Shown in pieces: positions 16,846 to 25,081 of a DNA stretch of 64,000 bases. The stretch's first letter is position 1; each line of letters starts with the position of its first letter. Both the position numbers and the translations under genes were made by a program. The notes under the pieces were generated by a model, which did no database searches, was not told the origin of the DNA, and worked only from the letters and a program-made list of their open reading frames with translations. Source of the DNA: Emticicia sp037153985 (lineage in GTDB: Bacteria; Bacteroidota; Bacteroidia; Cytophagales; Spirosomataceae); NCBI RefSeq assembly GCF_037153985.1, contig NZ_JBBAYI010000002.1, positions 372,001-436,000 on the forward strand. Reading direction: 5' to 3'.

Positions 16846-17104
16846 GGTAATGGTACAGTTTTCGGCATCGTGGTGTGGTAATTGCAGGCTGATGAAACCA
16901 AAATTCAAAAGACTGTCGAACGAGAACGAAAACACTGCTTTTGTGATTGTAGATGCCGAGAAGTTTCCACAATCAAGAAAATTAGCCAGTGTAAGTAACC
17001 TGCCTACCTTTGCCAGCTTTAAAGGCGGGCATCTGGTAAATCAGGTACAAACCAATAAAGAAGAACAATTAAAATCTTTGATAGATGAAATTACCCTTAA
17101 TTAG
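16793..17104 (+). CDS. Thioredoxin-family protein with replaced or missing N-terminus
   Basis: From about 16841 the frame reads KSVMVQFSASWCGNC and onward through DAEKFPQSRKL and SNLPTFASFKGG, a thioredoxin fold with an intact WCGNC redox motif and the cis-Pro (LPTF). The residues before KSVMV (MHLMANGIFS and following) are the out-of-frame reading of the upstream secreted-protein remnant, so the native first strand and helix are lost. Total length (103 aa) is by chance near normal. An ATG at 16850 could give an 84-aa product. Whether it folds is unknown. It overlaps the DUF6952 gene by 20 bp, the conserved pairing in this phylum. Confidence 0.72.
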   Translation: MHLMANGIFSLVHRMLKSVMVQFSASWCGNCRLMKPKFKRLSNENENTAFVIVDAEKFPQSRKLASVSNLPTFASFKGGHLVNQVQTNKEEQLKSLIDEITLN

Positions 17105-17342
17105 ACAAATACAGCGAACCGCTTCTGTTGCCGAGATTGAGGCTGCTATTAAGGTTTTAGAGAATATTTCTGAAACACCATCTTTGAAAGATGAAGAGGT
17201 AGATGTAATCGGTGAGTTAATTTCCAACCTTTGTGGAGCTTTGGAAGTTCACCAGATGATTGCCGACGGTATGCCTGAAAAGGATGCCGCCAATACCTTC
17301 ATGAAAAAAGTATTAGGCTCAATTGATAGAGTTGTCGCTTAA
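17085..17342 (+). CDS. DUF6952-family small protein
   Basis: 85 aa, soluble, helical and acidic. The blocks PSLKDEEVDVIGELISNLCG and FMKKVLGSIDRV match a small conserved Bacteroidota family (DUF6952 as I remember it), usually encoded immediately after a thioredoxin gene and often with a peroxiredoxin. The start codon lies inside the end of the thioredoxin gene, so translation is probably coupled. A role in a thiol or peroxide-response module is inferred from that synteny only. Function unknown. Confidence 0.8.
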   Translation: MKLPLIRQIQRTASVAEIEAAIKVLENISETPSLKDEEVDVIGELISNLCGALEVHQMIADGMPEKDAANTFMKKVLGSIDRVVA

Positions 17343-17366
17343 AATCGCAATTGCTTCATCATCAAA

Positions 17367-17397
17367 AAAGCCCTCAAGTTGTAAGACTGAGGGCTTT
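17367..17397. terminator. Bidirectional terminator between DUF6952 gene and fadD
   Basis: AAAGCCCTCA and TGAGGGCTTT form a perfect 10-bp stem with an 11-nt loop; A and T tracts on both sides provide a T run on each strand for the convergent genes. Confidence 0.85.
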
Positions 17398-17412
17398 CTC
17401 ATGTAATATTCC

Positions 17413-19119
17413 TTATTTTGCCATTGCTTCTTCTTTCAAAGCTCTACGCAGAATTTTACCTACGTTGGTTTTTGGCAATTCTGTACGGAACTCTATATGT
17501 TTAGGGCATTTATAGCCTGTGAGGTTTTCTTTACAATAGGCTTTTACCTGTTCGGCTGTTAAATTCGGGTCTTTTTTCACAATAAATACCTTTACAGCCT
17601 CGGTCGATTTCTCGTCAGGTACACCAATACAGGCTACTTCTAATACACCCGGGCAGGTAGCCACTACATCTTCTACCTCGTTGGGGTAAACGTTAAAGCC
17701 CGATACCAGAATCATGTCTTTCTTTCTATCTACAATTTTAAAGTAGCCATCTTTATCCATTACACCAACGTCGCCGGTCTTGAACCACGCTCTGCCGTCG
17801 GTATCGGTCAGCATTACTTTAGCGGTTTCGTCGGGGCGGTTATAGTAACCTGCCATTACCTGTGGGCCATTGGCACATATTTCGCCCACTTCGCCTGCTT
17901 CGCCCCAAGAGCCATCGTCTTTCAAGATTCTTACTTCGGTGCTTGGCCACGGTATACCAATAGTACCAATGCGGTTTTCACCTACCAGTGGATTTGAGGT
18001 TAATACGGGCGATGTTTCCGACAGCCCATAACCTTCGGCGGGCAAATTTCCTGTCATTTCTTTCCAGCGATTCGCCACTACTCCTTGTAGAGCCATACCA
18101 CCAGCCGAGGTAATTACCAGTTTACTGAAATCGACCTCTTTTATTTGCGGGTGATTCAACAAACCATTATAAAGCGTATTCAGCCCTGTGAAAACGTGCG
18201 GAGGGTTTTTCTTTAAATCTTTGATGAAAGCATTCAAATCACGCGGGTTCGTGATAAGCAGGTTCATGGTTCCTGTTTTCAGGGAAGTCAGGGCATTAAC
18301 CGTTAAGGCATAAATATGATACAAAGGTAAAGCCGCAACTACTATTATCTTATGGTCTTTAATTTTGTTGGTCATCACACTTTGCCACACATAGTTAGCT
18401 TCCAGATTAGACACTATATTGCGGTGTGTCAGCATTGCTCCCTTCGATACCCCCGTAGTACCTCCTGTATATTGAATAAAGGCCAAATCGCTGTTCGTTA
18501 TTTCAGGCTTTGTCCAGTTCATGCTGCTTCCTTTGCTTACGGCACTCATAAACGGCATGGCTTGTGGCAGGTGGTATTCAGGCACCATCTTCTTCACGGT
18601 TTTTACCACAAAATTTACCAGTTGTTTCTTCGGGAAGCCCAGCATATCGCCTAGTTGTGTTACAAATACGTGTTCAATACTGGTTTTATCGATAACTTTT
18701 TCGAGGTTCGAAGCGAAATTGGCTACAATCACAATAGCCTTAGCCCCTGAGTCTTTGAACTGGTGTTCCATTTCACGAGGGGTATATAACGGATTAGTAT
18801 TAACAATAATTAGGCCCGCTCTTAATGCACCGAACATAGCAACGGGGTACTGCAAGCAGTTAGGCATCTGAATAACCAGCCGGTCACCTTTTTTCAAGCC
18901 TGCATTTTGCAGATATGCAGCAAAATCACGTGTATATTTATCTAATTCGCCGAATGTAATTTCTTTTCCCATGCAGGAATAAGCAGCATTTTGAGCATAT
19001 TTCTTAAAGCCTTCTTCCATCAGTTCGAGTAACGACGGATAAGCATCAGGGTTGATTTCATGAGGTATCCCTTCTGGATAGAACTTAAACCAGGGATACG
19101 GTTGTGTTTTAACAGGCAT
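17413..19119 (-). CDS. fadD: Long-chain fatty acid-CoA ligase
   Basis: 568 aa adenylate-forming enzyme. The P-loop-like AMP motif is YTGGTTGVSKGAMLTHRN (about residue 220), followed by EGYGLSETSPV, the FKTGDVGVMDKDGYFKIVDR hinge region and the C-terminal catalytic lysine in TNVGKILRR. It converts free fatty acids to acyl-CoA with ATP for degradation or phospholipid use, associated with the inner face of the membrane. Single gene, divergent from rpsA. Very long-chain or medium-chain preference cannot be read from sequence. Confidence 0.93.
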   Translation of the reverse strand: MPVKTQPYPWFKFYPEGIPHEINPDAYPSLLELMEEGFKKYAQNAAYSCMGKEITFGELDKYTRDFAAYLQNAGLKKGDRLVIQMPNCLQYPVAMFGALRAGLIIVNTNPLYTPREMEHQFKDSGAKAIVIVANFASNLEKVIDKTSIEHVFVTQLGDMLGFPKKQLVNFVVKTVKKMVPEYHLPQAMPFMSAVSKGSSMNWTKPEITNSDLAFIQYTGGTTGVSKGAMLTHRNIVSNLEANYVWQSVMTNKIKDHKIIVVAALPLYHIYALTVNALTSLKTGTMNLLITNPRDLNAFIKDLKKNPPHVFTGLNTLYNGLLNHPQIKEVDFSKLVITSAGGMALQGVVANRWKEMTGNLPAEGYGLSETSPVLTSNPLVGENRIGTIGIPWPSTEVRILKDDGSWGEAGEVGEICANGPQVMAGYYNRPDETAKVMLTDTDGRAWFKTGDVGVMDKDGYFKIVDRKKDMILVSGFNVYPNEVEDVVATCPGVLEVACIGVPDEKSTEAVKVFIVKKDPNLTAEQVKAYCKENLTGYKCPKHIEFRTELPKTNVGKILRRALKEEAMAK

Positions 19120-19365
19120 AACAGAATTATATTTATTAACAGTGAACAGGTGTTGTATTTTTTAATGTAAAAATAAGACGATTTATTGAAAACAAACGAG
19201 AAAAAATAAAAAAATATTCGGCAAGCATAATATTTTTCAGTAAGGCAGAAGTATAAATATTGGCATAAACAGGCGAAAGACAACCCGATATAGGCCGATT
19301 AATAAAAAACCACTTAACTGATTAATAATAAATCAATTGTATTAGGTATTTGTACAAAAAAACTG

Positions 19366-19373
19366 TACCTTTG
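19366..19373 (+). promoter_or_regulatory. -7 element for rpsA
   Basis: TACCTTTG matches TAnnTTTG, giving a leader of about 90-100 nt before the rpsA ATG at 19470. The remainder of the 350-bp gap between fadD and rpsA holds nothing else recognised besides the leader hairpin. Confidence 0.6.
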
Positions 19374-19414
19374 CACTCCTTTTTGCGAGGAAAATTCATT
19401 TCTCAAACTAAATT

Positions 19415-19439
19415 TCGGTTCAATAGCCCGGTGAACCGA
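19415..19439 (+). promoter_or_regulatory. Stable hairpin in the rpsA mRNA leader
   Basis: TCGGTTCA (19415-19422) and TGAACCGA (19432-19439) form a perfect 8-bp stem closing a 9-nt loop ATAGCCCGG, 30 nt upstream of the rpsA start. There is no T run, so it is not a terminator. It is well placed for autogenous control by S1, which regulates its own mRNA in other bacteria; that role is inference here. Confidence 0.5.
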
Positions 19440-19469
19440 TGTACAAACGGGCGTATTACAAAATCACTT

Positions 19470-21269
19470 ATGGCACAAGTTGCAGAATTTGACTGGGACA
19501 AAGTCTCAAAAAGAGGTATCGGTAGCGGTTATACCGCTTCTGAAAAAGCAGAACTTGAAAAACTTTACAGCGAAACGCTTACAGAAGTTGACGAGAAAGA
19601 TGTGGTAATGGCTACGGTTGTGGGTATCACTGACCGTGAGGTATTATTAAACATTGGTTTCAAATCAGATGGTCTGGTTTCAATTTCAGAGTTCCGCGAT
19701 TTGCCTAACCTTAAAGTAGGCGACCAAGTAGAGGTTTTCATCGAAAAACAAGAAGATGCTATGGGCCAATTGGTTATCTCTCGCAAAAAAGCAAGAGTAT
19801 TAACTGCTTGGAACAACATCGAAAAATCATTTACAGAAGACGCTATCATCGACGCATTTGTTAAACGTCGTACAAAAGGTGGTCTTATTGTAGACATCTA
19901 CGGAATCGAGGCGTTCTTGCCTGGTTCTCAAATCGACGTTAAACCAATCCGCGATTTCGATATTTTCGTTGGTAAGAAAATGGAGGTTAAAGTTGTGAAA
20001 ATTAACCATACTAACGATAACGTGGTTGTATCTCACAAAATCCTTATCGAAAAAGACCTTGAAACTCAACGTCAGGTTATTCTTAATAACCTTGAGAAAG
20101 GACAAGTATTGGAAGGTGTGGTTAAAAACATTACTAACTTCGGTGTGTTCATCGACCTTGGTGGTGTTGATGGTCTACTTCACATTACTGATATTTCGTG
20201 GGGCCGTATCAACCATCCAAACGAATTACTTAAACTTGACCAACGCATTAAAGTGGTTGTTCTTGACTTCGACGAAGACAAAAAACGTATTTCGTTGGGC
20301 ATGAAACAACTAGAGTCTCATCCTTGGGATTCGTTGGCAGAAGGTCTTTCAGTTGGTTCTAAAGTAAAAGGTAAAATCGTAAACATTGCTGATTACGGTG
20401 CATTCCTTGAACTAAAACCAGGTGTTGAAGGTCTTATCCACGTTTCTGAAATGTCATGGTCACAACACTTACGTAACCCATCTGATTTCTTGAAAATCGG
20501 TGACGAAATCGAAGCTGTTGTATTGACTCTTGACCGCGAAGAGCGTAAAATGTCTTTAGGTATCAAACAATTAACTGAAGACCCTTGGACTAAACAAGAT
20601 TTATTGAGCAAATATGGCGTAGGTACTATACACACTGGTACTGTACGTAACATGACTAACTTCGGTATTTTCCTTGAATTAGAAGAAGGTATCGATGGCC
20701 TAGTTCACGTATCTGACTTATCTTGGACCAAGAAAATCAAACACCCATCTGATTTCGTGAAAGTTGGTGATTCTCTGGAAGTAGTTGTGCTTGAGCTTGA
20801 CGTTGAAAACCGTCGTTTAGCCCTTAGCCACAAACACCTTGAAGAAAATCCATGGGATACTTTCGAGCATATCTTCACAGTAGGCTCTGAGCATGAGTGT
20901 ACAATCATTTCTAAAAATGACAAACAAGCTACGCTTGAATTACCTTACGGTATTGAAGGATATGCCTTGTTGAAACACTTAGCTAAAGCTGATGGAACAG
21001 TAGCTGAAACTGGTGAGAAATTACCATTCCAAGTGCTTGAATTCCACAAAGAAGAGAAGAAAATCATGCTTTCTCACTCTAAAACTTGGGAAGCTCCAAA
21101 AGAGGACGAGAAAAAAGATGCTAAGAAAAAAGGTGGAAAAGAAGCAGTTGCTTCTTCAAACGAAGAAAAATCAACACTTGGTGACCTTGATGCCCTTGCT
21201 GCATTAAAAGAGCAAATGGTAGAAGGTGAGAAAAAGAAACTTTCTAAAAAGAAAGATTCTGCCGAGTAA
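19470..21269 (+). CDS. rpsA: 30S ribosomal protein S1
   Basis: 599 aa from ATG at 19470 (MAQVAEFDWDKV). An in-frame ATG at 19350 is rejected because it lies upstream of the -7 element. Six S1 OB-fold repeats are visible; the third to fifth carry near-identical blocks such as NFGVFIDLGGVDGLLHITD, DYGAFLELKPGVEGLIHVSE and NFGIFLELEEGIDGLVHVSD. The C-terminus is a Lys/Glu-rich tail. Codon use is strongly biased to highly-expressed codons. S1 binds mRNA on the 30S platform and is central to initiation on leaders without Shine-Dalgarno sequences, as in this phylum. Confidence 0.97.
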   Translation: MAQVAEFDWDKVSKRGIGSGYTASEKAELEKLYSETLTEVDEKDVVMATVVGITDREVLLNIGFKSDGLVSISEFRDLPNLKVGDQVEVFIEKQEDAMGQLVISRKKARVLTAWNNIEKSFTEDAIIDAFVKRRTKGGLIVDIYGIEAFLPGSQIDVKPIRDFDIFVGKKMEVKVVKINHTNDNVVVSHKILIEKDLETQRQVILNNLEKGQVLEGVVKNITNFGVFIDLGGVDGLLHITDISWGRINHPNELLKLDQRIKVVVLDFDEDKKRISLGMKQLESHPWDSLAEGLSVGSKVKGKIVNIADYGAFLELKPGVEGLIHVSEMSWSQHLRNPSDFLKIGDEIEAVVLTLDREERKMSLGIKQLTEDPWTKQDLLSKYGVGTIHTGTVRNMTNFGIFLELEEGIDGLVHVSDLSWTKKIKHPSDFVKVGDSLEVVVLELDVENRRLALSHKHLEENPWDTFEHIFTVGSEHECTIISKNDKQATLELPYGIEGYALLKHLAKADGTVAETGEKLPFQVLEFHKEEKKIMLSHSKTWEAPKEDEKKDAKKKGGKEAVASSNEEKSTLGDLDALAALKEQMVEGEKKKLSKKKDSAE

Positions 21270-21285
21270 GATAAAATATCAGTAA

Positions 21286-21319
21286 CAGAAAAGGCTTCTC
21301 GTAAGGGAAGCCTTTTCTG
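21286..21319 (+). terminator. Terminator candidate after rpsA
   Basis: A perfect 13-bp stem, CAGAAAAGGCTTC with GAAGCCTTTTCTG, and an 8-nt loop. Only TTGG follows, so it may be an mRNA-end stabilising hairpin or a Rho-assisted stop. Confidence 0.65.
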
Positions 21320-21397
21320 TTGGTATAGTGTCACTAAAAATTTTTACCTCTACACTTTGGGCAGTAACAAAACCTTTACCAATGCCCCTATTATCTG

Positions 21398-23545
21398 CTA
21401 TTTTGTTCCTACAAACCTCTCAAAAAATTCATAAATTCTCAGGATTCTATCTATCCTCTGACGTACATTACCCGAGCGTGAAAGTTCATGTGTAGCCCCC
21501 GGCATACGTACATACTCAACATCTTTACCCAGATATTTCAAGCTCTTGAACATCATTTCTGATTGGATTACACCTGTGCGCAAATCGTTTTCACCATGTT
21601 TAATCAGGAAAGGCGTTTTAATCTGGTTCACAAATGTATAGGGCGAATTAGCGTCTATCTTTGTTACTTTTTCATCTTCCCACGGCAAACCGAAGTAGTT
21701 AGGTACTAAACGCCACGCGTTGGCCTCGCCCATAAAAGTGGTTAGGTCATATACCCCACGTTGAGCAAACGCTGCTTTAAAACGGTGGTCTTGTGTAATT
21801 ATCCAAGCTGTTAAATAGCCGGCATAAGACCCTCCGGTTATTACCTGACGAGCCGTATCGGCCCACGCTTCTTTGGCAGCATCACTACAAGCACTCAGGG
21901 CATCTTCCTGCGGGCCTTTACCCCAGTCACGATAGTTCGAGAACTGAAACTCCTTGCCATACCCTCCTGAACCTCGCTGGTTCGGATAGACTACGCCATA
22001 GCCCTGCGAACAGAAATACTGAAATTCATGCCACATCGAAAATTCGCCCGGCCCCCACATGGCTGTTGGGCCACCGTGCAATTGCAACAATAGCGGATAT
22101 TTTTTACCAGCTTCCATAAAAGTAGGCTTCATAATCCAGTATTCTACTTTTTCGCCTTTCGAGTTGGTATATACTCTTTTTTCAGGGAAACTCAATTTTC
22201 TTTCTTTCAGCCAGCTATCGTTATGTGCGCTAAGTTTTATACCGTTTTTCATGGTCAGGTCAGCCATATATAGCTCCGACGGATTAATCACTTCTGTTTT
22301 GGCAAATACCACTTTATCGGCTGTCAGGTCAAAAGGGCTGGCTCCTGTTTCAAAATCGCTCAAACGTTCTACTTTACGTGTTTTAGCATCCATTCTGAAT
22401 ACCGGAATACCACCGTTTGAAGAAGCCGTAAGGTACAGAAATTTGTTATCGGCGGTCCATTTTAAATTACCCGGCACACGGTCGAAGTCTACTAACTGGC
22501 GGTTCGAGCCATCGGCGTTAGCAATTACCAGTTGCCCGAACGAAAGCAAATTAGGCGTATTCATCACCATTGCCAGCAGTTTCCCATCAGGTGAAGGCTC
22601 TATGCCAGAAAAACTCTTACCATTTTCTGACACAAGTATTTTTCTGTCAGAACCATCAGGCTTCATGCTTATTACGATACTCTCCTGTTCGCGGTCAGGG
22701 TGTTGGTCGGTATCTTTTCCACAAACGGCCAGTACCCTTTTGCCATCGGGTGTCCATGTTGCCTGCCCATACGACCAGAATCCGGTTGTTAATGGGGTAG
22801 CTTTGGCATTTTCCTTGACATCAATTACAAAAATGTGCGAGAAATTCATTTCAGGTTCCACCGTAGCTTCACCCTGAAAGTTCAGCCGATTTACTACCTT
22901 AGCCTTTTTATCTTCTACGTCTTTGTCCAGATAAGCACGTATTTCTTCTATGCTTCCGTCAGGATTAGGTTTAATTTTTTTATCTTTAGTCAGGAATTCA
23001 TTTTTCGGGAAACCCGGTTTTTCCAAAGACCACACTGGGCCTGCTTTTGAAGGGTTCAGGGTAGAGTCTTTCAATAACTCTCCGAAAGATATACCACCGC
23101 TAAACAAAATCTTTGACCCATCGGGCGAAAATGACGGGCTACTAGCCCCATATTTTGAGTTGGTTAACTGCCATGCTTCGCCACCATCTAAGGGCATAAT
23201 AAAAATCTGGGCTTTCCCTTTTATGGCTCTTACAAAAGCAATGGTTTTACCATCGGGCGAAAAAGTAGCCTGCGAGGCACTCTCGGCACCACGCGTTAAA
23301 GCCTTGGGTATGCTACCAGCCTGTAAGTCGACCAGATACAGATGATTCCGGTAATCATATTCCAGATTATTATCGGTATTGGTTTCGATGGTTCTGAGGC
23401 CGTAAACGGCTTTCTTGCCATCGGGCGAGGCGGCAATTGAAACAACTTGCTTGATTCTGGTTAAATCTGTTACGAGGATTTTCTGTGAATTGGTTTGGGC
23501 AAAAACTAAGTTTGAAATGAAGAGTAACGTCAGGAGTATTCTCAT
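21398..23545 (-). CDS. S9 family prolyl oligopeptidase / acylaminoacyl-peptidase, secreted
   Basis: 715 aa from ATG at 23545 (signal peptide MRILLTLLFISNLVFAQ); an in-frame upstream ATG at 23641 would bury that signal and is rejected. The N-terminal half is a PD40/TolB-like propeller with repeated FSPDGKTIAF, FSPDGSKILF and WTPDGKRVLAV blocks. The C-terminal alpha/beta hydrolase domain carries HGGPTAMWG and a nucleophile elbow GGSYAGY with Ser573, then Asp in GENDLRTG and His in GATHELSRSG. The usual elbow is GxSxGG, so the Ala after Tyr is a variant. Exopeptidase acting on oligopeptides in the periplasm. Monocistronic. Confidence 0.93.
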   Translation of the reverse strand: MRILLTLLFISNLVFAQTNSQKILVTDLTRIKQVVSIAASPDGKKAVYGLRTIETNTDNNLEYDYRNHLYLVDLQAGSIPKALTRGAESASQATFSPDGKTIAFVRAIKGKAQIFIMPLDGGEAWQLTNSKYGASSPSFSPDGSKILFSGGISFGELLKDSTLNPSKAGPVWSLEKPGFPKNEFLTKDKKIKPNPDGSIEEIRAYLDKDVEDKKAKVVNRLNFQGEATVEPEMNFSHIFVIDVKENAKATPLTTGFWSYGQATWTPDGKRVLAVCGKDTDQHPDREQESIVISMKPDGSDRKILVSENGKSFSGIEPSPDGKLLAMVMNTPNLLSFGQLVIANADGSNRQLVDFDRVPGNLKWTADNKFLYLTASSNGGIPVFRMDAKTRKVERLSDFETGASPFDLTADKVVFAKTEVINPSELYMADLTMKNGIKLSAHNDSWLKERKLSFPEKRVYTNSKGEKVEYWIMKPTFMEAGKKYPLLLQLHGGPTAMWGPGEFSMWHEFQYFCSQGYGVVYPNQRGSGGYGKEFQFSNYRDWGKGPQEDALSACSDAAKEAWADTARQVITGGSYAGYLTAWIITQDHRFKAAFAQRGVYDLTTFMGEANAWRLVPNYFGLPWEDEKVTKIDANSPYTFVNQIKTPFLIKHGENDLRTGVIQSEMMFKSLKYLGKDVEYVRMPGATHELSRSGNVRQRIDRILRIYEFFERFVGTK

Positions 23546-23772
23546 TGTGAATAGTTTGTTTTGAGGTTCAGGTGGTAAAAATACAAAAAGGGGACAAATT
23601 AAAAATATAACATTTTTAATGTTGGTCTTTTCCACCATCATTCCAACTTTTTCGTAGACTTAAAAGTCAAAAAGGTATATTTAAAAGCCAAGAAAGAGCC
23701 TTTTCTGGGCATTGGTTTAAATGGCAAATATCTGATAAGGCTTCTGGCAATAGTATAAATTTATACCAACAA

Positions 23773-23806
23773 AAAACCGCAAGCTCTTTTCAGAACTTGC
23801 GGTTTT
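23773..23806. terminator. Bidirectional terminator after rpsL-rpsG
   Basis: AAAACCGCAAG and CTTGCGGTTTT form an 11-bp perfect stem with a 12-nt loop. The minus strand ends in a run of six Ts, so it closes the rpsL-rpsG transcript. Confidence 0.9.
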
Positions 23807-23828
23807 GTATGTAAACACCTCTGATTGA

Positions 23829-24296
23829 TTAGAATCTGAAGTGCGAGAACGCTTTGTTAGCTTCTGCCATACGGTGCGTATCATCTTTTTTCTTCACTGC
23901 TGCACCTTCACCTTTTGAAGCCGCAATGATTTCACCAGCCAAACGCTCTGTCATGGTTTTTTCGCCACGTTTACGTGAGTAGCTAATTAACCATTTCATT
24001 CCTAAAGATTGTTTACGCTCCGAACGTACTTCGGTTGGTACCTGAAAAGTAGCACCACCTACACGACGGCTTTTTACCTCTACTGAAGGAGAAACGTTGC
24101 TAAGAGCTTTTTTCCATAGCTCCAGACCGTTTTCTTTTGTACGTTTTTCTACTAGTTCTAATGCACCGTAGAAAATACTATAGGCAATACTTTTCTTGCC
24201 ATCGTACATTAAGTTATTTACAAATTTTGTTACAACTACATCTCTGAACTTAGGGTCAGGTAATACGTAACGTTTTTTTGGTTTTGCCTTTCTCAT
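23829..24296 (-). CDS. rpsG: 30S ribosomal protein S7
   Basis: 155 aa. The N-terminal MRKAKPKKRYVLPDPKF and the core GGATFQVPTEVRSERKQSLG are S7 hallmarks; the C-terminal tail matches bacterial S7. It nucleates assembly of the 30S head and contacts mRNA and tRNA at the E site. It follows rpsL by about 110 bp on the same strand and is followed by a terminator; fusA, which usually comes next in the str operon, is absent here. Confidence 0.98.
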   Translation of the reverse strand: MRKAKPKKRYVLPDPKFRDVVVTKFVNNLMYDGKKSIAYSIFYGALELVEKRTKENGLELWKKALSNVSPSVEVKSRRVGGATFQVPTEVRSERKQSLGMKWLISYSRKRGEKTMTERLAGEIIAASKGEGAAVKKKDDTHRMAEANKAFSHFRF

Positions 24297-24405
24297 TGTT
24301 TTTTAATAAGGTTTCGTTTTGACAACTAATTCACCTCACAGCCGTGAGATTACTACCCCGTAACTAAACGATTTTCCGTAGTGACGGTACTAAACATGAA
24401 TGCGA

Positions 24406-24819
24406 TTACTTTTTCTTGCCGCCTTTTTGTGGAGCTGCAACCTGACCTGGTTTAGGACGTTTCGCACCATATTTCGAACGACTTTGTTTACGATTGTTCA
24501 CACCCGATGTATCAAGGGCTCCACGAACAATGTGGTAACGTACACCTGGAAGGTCTTTTACACGACCACCACGAATCAATACGATTGAGTGTTCTTGTAG
24601 GTTGTGGCCTTCACCCGGAATGTAGGCATTTACTTCTTTTAGGTTACTCAAGCGAACACGGGCTACTTTACGAAGTGCCGAGTTTGGTTTCTTTGGAGTC
24701 GTAGTATACACGCGAGTACACACGCCACGACGTTGTGGGCATGAGTCCAACGCTGGAGACTTCGATTTCCAAGTCATTTGCTCTCTACCGTTTCTTACTA
24801 ACTGTTGTATAGTAGGCAT
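24406..24819 (-). CDS. rpsL: 30S ribosomal protein S12
   Basis: 137 aa. MPTIQQLVRNGR at the start, the LDSCPQRRGVCTRVYTTTPK block, KPNSALRKVARVRLSN and the conserved decoding loop VKDLPGVRYH identify S12. The lysine positions where streptomycin-resistance changes occur (in TPKKPNS and in GGRVKDLPG) are the sensitive, wild-type residues. Part of the decoding centre of the 30S subunit. First gene of a two-gene unit with rpsG. Confidence 0.98.
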   Translation of the reverse strand: MPTIQQLVRNGREQMTWKSKSPALDSCPQRRGVCTRVYTTTPKKPNSALRKVARVRLSNLKEVNAYIPGEGHNLQEHSIVLIRGGRVKDLPGVRYHIVRGALDTSGVNNRKQSRSKYGAKRPKPGQVAAPQKGGKKK

Positions 24820-24871
24820 TTTGTTTTGAAAATTATTTTTCGTTTAGTTACTAAATTCCTAAATAGGGCTG

Positions 24872-24879
24872 CAAAGGTA
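24872..24879 (-). promoter_or_regulatory. -7 element for rpsL-rpsG
   Basis: The minus strand reads TACCTTTG (TAnnTTTG), with a near-match TTTC for the -33 element exactly 19 bp upstream. The leader is about 50 nt. The 262-bp gap to the ThuA gene holds nothing else recognised. Confidence 0.6.
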
Positions 24880-25081
24880 CGGAGTATTTTTGAAAATCGA
24901 AAACAGTTTTCAAATATTTTTGACAAAAACACCCCTTTTTTATCAATAATCACTATCAAAACCCCGCTTGGAGTAGATATTCTTCAACTATATTTCCTCA
25001 TCAAAGGATATTATTCAAATTTATGTAAATTGCATACCAGATATTCAATCCTTCAATACTTATAAACTTTCATTACTGATT

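Noticed and set aside
19350..19469. Longer N-terminus for ribosomal protein S1 (start at 19350)
   Set aside because: The -7 element at 19366-19373 lies inside it and the extra 40 residues do not resemble S1.
22059..22877. 272-codon open frame on the + strand opposite the S9 peptidase
   Set aside because: It is antisense to a firmly identified gene and reads as low-complexity, non-protein-like sequence; a shadow frame.
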